This document shows positions 60,808-64,000 of a stretch of DNA of 64,000 bases, piece after piece. Below the pieces are notes generated by a model, which searched no databases, was not told where the DNA came from, and worked only from the letters and a program-made list of their open reading frames with translations. Numbering within the stretch: position 1 is the stretch's first letter; every line of letters starts with the position of its first letter. The translations under genes and the position numbers were made by a program. The DNA is from Spirochaetota bacterium (GTDB lineage: Bacteria; Spirochaetota; UBA4802; UBA5550), in assembly GCA_017999915.1 (NCBI GenBank), contig JAGNKX010000007.1, positions 190,488 to 254,487 on the forward strand. Reading direction: 5' to 3'.

Positions 60808-61644
60808 TTATTTCGCGTCCGGGCCGATATTGATCCGCTCGTTGAGCCTTCCCATGACTTCCCTGACGGCTTCCTCCACGTCGTCAACGGCGATGGTGAT
60901 GATCTTCTGGGGGCATACGGTTGCGCAGTGCCCGCAGCCCTTGCACAGGCTCTCGTCCCATGCGACGCCGCCGTCTCCGAGGGTCAGGGCCCGGGTGAAG
61001 CACCCCTCGACGCAGAGGCCGCACCTGGTGCAGGCGCTGTTGTCGATGAGGACCTTGAGCCCCTTCAGGCGCACCAGTGAGCCCTTGACGTCATCGGGAA
61101 AGTAGCGGGTCGATTCAAATATCGTGCAGCAGCAGGGACAGCAGAAGCAGACGGTGAGGGACCTGCCGGTGTTGGGCGTGCCGTAGAAGAAGTCGTCCAT
61201 GCGCACCCTGCCGATCATCGGGATGAGGCCCATCCCGATCATTTTACGCATGTGGGCGAGGGCGCTCTCGACGGTCCGCGGCGTGGCCAGGTGCGGGTCG
61301 AGATAGCTGGTCCCTTCACCGAGATGCAGGCACGCGTCCTCGACGGGGTAGTGCTTGCACTGCTTGGACTCGCGGCAGGTGCAGCGATTGATGGTCACCC
61401 GGTGCGCCGAGCGCTTTATGAGCTCCTCCAGGATGCGCTCCGGGAGGTACGTGCTGCCGGCTCCCCTTACGTCAAGGTTGACCGGAACATGGGTGACATG
61501 AAAATTTTTGCCGGTGAAGATGGGACGGACCAGCACCGCTAAGAACTTGCCCACGATGGGCCATTGCGTCATCTTTGCGCTTAGGGTGGTCAGGGGCCAT
61601 GCGATTCGCAGGAAATCGAGCCACCAGGATGGGCGTTTTTTCAT
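60808..61644 (-). CDS. 4Fe-4S ferredoxin-type protein
   Basis: A 278-residue protein with two ferredoxin cluster motifs at the C-terminus (CTRCGLCVEGC and CKGCGHCATVC), a cysteine-rich centre (CFCCPCCC) and an N-terminal CTCRESKQC. A hydrophobic, arginine-containing N-terminal stretch (SWWLDFLRIAWPLTTL) may be a peripheral membrane anchor. Such proteins carry electrons to or from reductases in anaerobes. Direction is the same as the glutamine-synthetase-like gene 152 nt upstream. Partner unknown. Confidence 0.83.
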   Translation of the reverse strand: MKKRPSWWLDFLRIAWPLTTLSAKMTQWPIVGKFLAVLVRPIFTGKNFHVTHVPVNLDVRGAGSTYLPERILEELIKRSAHRVTINRCTCRESKQCKHYPVEDACLHLGEGTSYLDPHLATPRTVESALAHMRKMIGMGLIPMIGRVRMDDFFYGTPNTGRSLTVCFCCPCCCTIFESTRYFPDDVKGSLVRLKGLKVLIDNSACTRCGLCVEGCFTRALTLGDGGVAWDESLCKGCGHCATVCPQKIITIAVDDVEEAVREVMGRLNERINIGPDAK

Positions 61645-61796
61645 TTTTAGCTCCTACATTTCAGATCTGTACGGAAGGAATACACCGGCACTGCCGGAAG
61701 GACCGGTGTTTCCTTCGCCGGGATTAATATTTGCAAAATGGAAGAATTTGTCAATCGGGATGTTGCCGCTCCGGTAATTTATTAACGCCTGCTTGA

Positions 61797-63188
61797 TCAA
61801 ATCTGCTCAAAATAACGGGCCCGCTCCCAGTCGGTAACGGCCCGGTCGAAGCTCTGCTGCTCGGTTTTATAGAAGTGGAGGTAATGCTCGATCACATCGT
61901 TGCCGAAGGCTTCCCTTGCGAAGGCGCTCTCCTCCAGGGCCGCGATGGCGTCCCGCAGCGTGGCGGGGACGCGGGGAAGCGACGTGGCTGAATACATGTC
62001 GCCCTCGTAGAGGGGCGGCGGCTCGATCCTGTTCCTGATGCCGTCGAGTCCCGAGGCGAGGGCCGCGGCAAAGCCGAGGTACGGATTGATGTCCGCGCCG
62101 GGGATCCGCGATTCGATGCGCAGGGATTCTCCGCCGCCGACTATTCTGAATCCGGCGGTGCGGTTGTCGTAGCTCCAGGCCAGGGCGGTGGGGGCCCAGG
62201 AGCCGGCCTGGTATCTCTTGTAGGAATTCACCGTGGGTGCGTAGAAGGGCATCATCTCCGCCGCGTGGCCGATCCATCCTCCCAGGAACCAGCGGAACAG
62301 ATCGGACCCGGCGACGGGACCGATTTTCTCCCTGCCCGCGAAAAGACTTTTCTTTCCTGCCGGGTCCCAGAGGCTCAGATGCATGTGGCAGCTCGAGCCG
62401 GCCAGGTTCTCGTCGAACTTGGCCATGAAGGTCACTGATATGCCCAGTGCGTCCGCCACCTCCTTGAAGCACTGCTTGTACACCATCTGGTTGTCGGCCA
62501 TGGTCAGGACATCGGCATAGCGCGTGTTGAGCTCGTGCTGGCCGGGGCCCCATTCGCCCTTGCTGAACTCGACGGGGACGCCGCTGTTGGCCAGGTGGCG
62601 GCGCACCGCCGCGTTGAGGGGCTCTTCCCGCGTGCCCTGAAGGATATGGTAGTCCTCGATGTATGATCCGAAGGGCTCGAGACCATGATGCTTCTTCGAT
62701 CCCGCCTCTTCGTAGCTCTCCTTGAAGATATAATATTCCAGTTCGGCTGCGCCCATCGGAAGAAATCCGAGGGACGAGGCTGCGGCCACCTGCTTCTTGA
62801 GAATGGACCGGGGCGCAACGGCGGTGAGGGAATCCCCGTGCTCGTCGTAAATATCGCAGATGACCAGGGCGGTCTTGTCGAGCCACGACGCGTGCCGCAG
62901 GGTCGCCATGTCGGGAACGCAGTGAAAATCGCCGTACCCCGTGTTCCAGTTGGCGTAGCGGTAGCCGGGCACCGGGTTCATCGGCATGTCGACGGTGAAG
63001 AGGTAGTTGCAGGCGTGCATCCCCGTTTTCGCCACATGGCCGAGAAAGAAATCCGGCGCGATGCGCTTGCCGAAAAGCCTACCGTATAGGTCGGGGAAGG
63101 CGGCGATGACCGTTTCGATCTCGCCGGAGCGGATTTTTTCATCGAGCTGTGTGAGGGTGAGCATTCCCCTGGTCTGATTCTGTTCCAT
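61797..63188 (-). CDS. Glutamine synthetase family ligase
   Basis: A 463-residue glutamine-synthetase-fold protein from the ATG at 63188 (AGGCGGTG upstream; the frame opens to 63227). The catalytic-domain signatures are MGAAELEYYIFKE, GEWGPGQHELNTRYADVLTM, DENLAGSSCHMHLSL, and NSYKRYQAGSWAPTALAWSY with IESRIPGADINPYL. These are closest to the PuuA-like gamma-glutamyl-amine ligases; true glutamine synthetase is not excluded. The reaction would join glutamate to an amine with ATP. Next to an RCK_C protein on one side and a ferredoxin on the other. Confidence 0.87.
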   Translation of the reverse strand: MEQNQTRGMLTLTQLDEKIRSGEIETVIAAFPDLYGRLFGKRIAPDFFLGHVAKTGMHACNYLFTVDMPMNPVPGYRYANWNTGYGDFHCVPDMATLRHASWLDKTALVICDIYDEHGDSLTAVAPRSILKKQVAAASSLGFLPMGAAELEYYIFKESYEEAGSKKHHGLEPFGSYIEDYHILQGTREEPLNAAVRRHLANSGVPVEFSKGEWGPGQHELNTRYADVLTMADNQMVYKQCFKEVADALGISVTFMAKFDENLAGSSCHMHLSLWDPAGKKSLFAGREKIGPVAGSDLFRWFLGGWIGHAAEMMPFYAPTVNSYKRYQAGSWAPTALAWSYDNRTAGFRIVGGGESLRIESRIPGADINPYLGFAAALASGLDGIRNRIEPPPLYEGDMYSATSLPRVPATLRDAIAALEESAFAREAFGNDVIEHYLHFYKTEQQSFDRAVTDWERARYFEQI

Positions 63189-63223
63189 GGTCACCGCCTG
63201 TGTGATAAGGTTATTGTGGTGAG

Positions 63224-63556
63224 TCAATCAAGCTCTCGGATCCTGAGGAGGTCGGCCTTGCGTCCGAGGAATAGGAGCGCCGCATGATCCGGGATGATGT
63301 CGTTGGCCGTGGGAGCTATCTTCATGTTTTTCCATTCCGGCGAGCCTGCGGTCCATTGGGCATGTCCTTCCAGATAGATGATGCAGAGTATCTGGCACTG
63401 GAACCGGGCGCCGATCTGAAGGTCCCTGATGGTGCTGCCGATGAAGCTCTTCGGCGGCCCGATGGTCATGATCATGTAGTCTCCGTCGTAATCTTTCAGC
63501 GATGCGGCCATGTGGGATCCGAACGTATCGAGACTGATGACATCATTTTTCGTCAT
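63224..63556 (-). CDS. Stand-alone RCK_C (TrkA-C) domain protein
   Basis: A 110-residue protein consisting of one RCK C-terminal domain: MIMTIGPPKSFIGSTIRDLQ, LQIGARFQCQILCIIYL, and NDIIPDHAALLFLGRKADL. RCK_C domains bind small ligands such as c-di-AMP or cations and gate transporters; here no transporter is attached. AGGAGG precedes the ATG at 63556. The stop is 35 nt before the ligase start, so the two are co-transcribed and the domain may sense a ligand that controls the ligase; this is inference. Confidence 0.82.
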   Translation of the reverse strand: MTKNDVISLDTFGSHMAASLKDYDGDYMIMTIGPPKSFIGSTIRDLQIGARFQCQILCIIYLEGHAQWTAGSPEWKNMKIAPTANDIIPDHAALLFLGRKADLLRIRELD

Positions 63557-63785
63557 GATGGTCCCTCCTGGGCTAGAGCGTTAATATGGTGAAGATGCGG
63601 GTCCGGGGGAGGCTGTTCTGAACGAGGAAACGGATATGATCTGTATGGTCTTCACTATCATGCAAAAAAGAGTACCCTATGGAGATGCAATGTCAAGCGG
63701 AAAAAGAAAATCAGCGCGCGGGAGCTGCACAACAGGTGTTGGATAAAAAATCATACGACATAAAAATTTTAACTTGTATTTTTAT

Positions 63786-64000
63786 ATGAAGCGTTTCAAT
63801 ATATTCATCATGGGTTCATACATCGTTCTTACAGCTGTAGGTTCCGACCGGCCGGGGCTGGTGGATGAGATAAGCTCCTTCCTGGCGGCGCGGAAGATCA
63901 ACATTGAGGACAGCAGGATGGCGGTTCTCGGGGGCGAATTCGCCGTGGTCCTTCTCGCGTCGGGCGCGAAGGATATGGTGGAGAAGCTGGGGGGGCAGCT
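63786..64000 (+). CDS. ACT-domain regulator, GcvR-like (3' end outside window)
   Basis: The last 215 bp open an ACT-domain protein: IVLTAVGSDRPGLVDEISSF, then INIEDSRMAVLGGEFAVVLL. The motif GxDRPGLV is the ligand loop of GcvR-type glycine cleavage regulators and of amino-acid-sensing proteins. Two in-frame ATGs (63786 and 63810) are possible; neither has a clear ribosome binding site. The gene continues beyond the window. Confidence 0.85.
   Translation, partial: MKRFNIFIMGSYIVLTAVGSDRPGLVDEISSFLAARKINIEDSRMAVLGGEFAVVLLASGAKDMVEKLGGQ

Overview
The window looks like chromosomal DNA of a free-living, probably anaerobic, double-membraned bacterium. The best guess is Spirochaetota, an inference from gene content rather than from a marker gene. 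Pointers are a DUF342/FapA-type protein, lipoproteins with relaxed lipoboxes, a double cyclic-nucleotide-binding protein, an AsmA-like periplasmic protein, a small outer-membrane-type beta-barrel ending in Phe, a tungsten/molybdenum aldehyde:ferredoxin oxidoreductase, and many short TTGACA-type promoters. No prophage, complete insertion sequence or CRISPR array was found. Gene density is high, and most ribosome binding sites are AGGAG-like.

Layout. 1-6.6 kb: a truncated Elp3-like radical SAM gene, an FmdB zinc ribbon protein, a large orphan protein, Pcm, then GerMN - CYTH cyclase - GAF/GGDEF on the plus strand. 6.6-12.7 kb (minus): pheT, pheS, a ROK sugar kinase and an M32 carboxypeptidase. 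12.7-13.4 kb: a hairpin-rich non-coding tract. 13.4-19.2 kb: a PHP phosphoesterase, an EIIA-zinc ribbon fusion behind tRNA-Pro, a TPR lipoprotein, uvrC and a HAMP/TPR membrane protein. 19.2-22.3 kb: a MarR regulator with operator-like palindromes and the aldehyde oxidoreductase. 22.3-25.3 kb: an accessory region with a GH18-like protein, a 110-bp tandem repeat array and two related lipoproteins. 25.4-35.7 kb (plus): YhbY, asd, fapA, tatA, an SDR-like protein, an Lrp regulator, an endonuclease III relative, pgi, a SpoIIE-type phosphatase and citrate synthase. 35.7-40.7 kb (minus): a four-gene set of ATP-grasp ligase, two methyltransferases and a membrane phosphotransferase. 41.5-47.4 kb (plus): mcsA-mcsB-clpC followed by leuC-leuD. 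47.6-53.6 kb (minus): AsmA-like protein, double CNB protein and mutS. 54-56.6 kb: a receiver/PAS histidine kinase. 56.7-59.2 kb (minus): a SPOR protein and miaB. 59.4-60.1 kb: a 55-aa protein and a PilZ protein. 60.1-63.6 kb (minus): a beta-barrel, a ferredoxin-like protein, a glutamine-synthetase-family ligase and an RCK_C protein. The window ends inside an ACT-domain gene.

Themes. Two second-messenger systems are represented at both ends: cAMP (CYTH cyclase, double CNB protein) and c-di-GMP (GGDEF protein with an intact inhibitory site, PilZ protein). The protein-arginine phosphorylation/degradation module McsA-McsB-ClpC is present without a CtsR gene beside it. Intergenic DNA is unusually rich in palindromes: a three-way-junction-like element at 31497-31602 with a related half copy near 10.2 kb, REP-like pairs at 19.2 kb, a long palindrome at 15.25 kb, a 110-bp array at 23.8 kb and a hairpin cluster at 12.8-13.25 kb. 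These structured repeats, the variant McsB, the EIIA-zinc ribbon fusion and the ATP-grasp cluster are the items most worth following up. No single locus can be shown from sequence alone to be a wholly new system.
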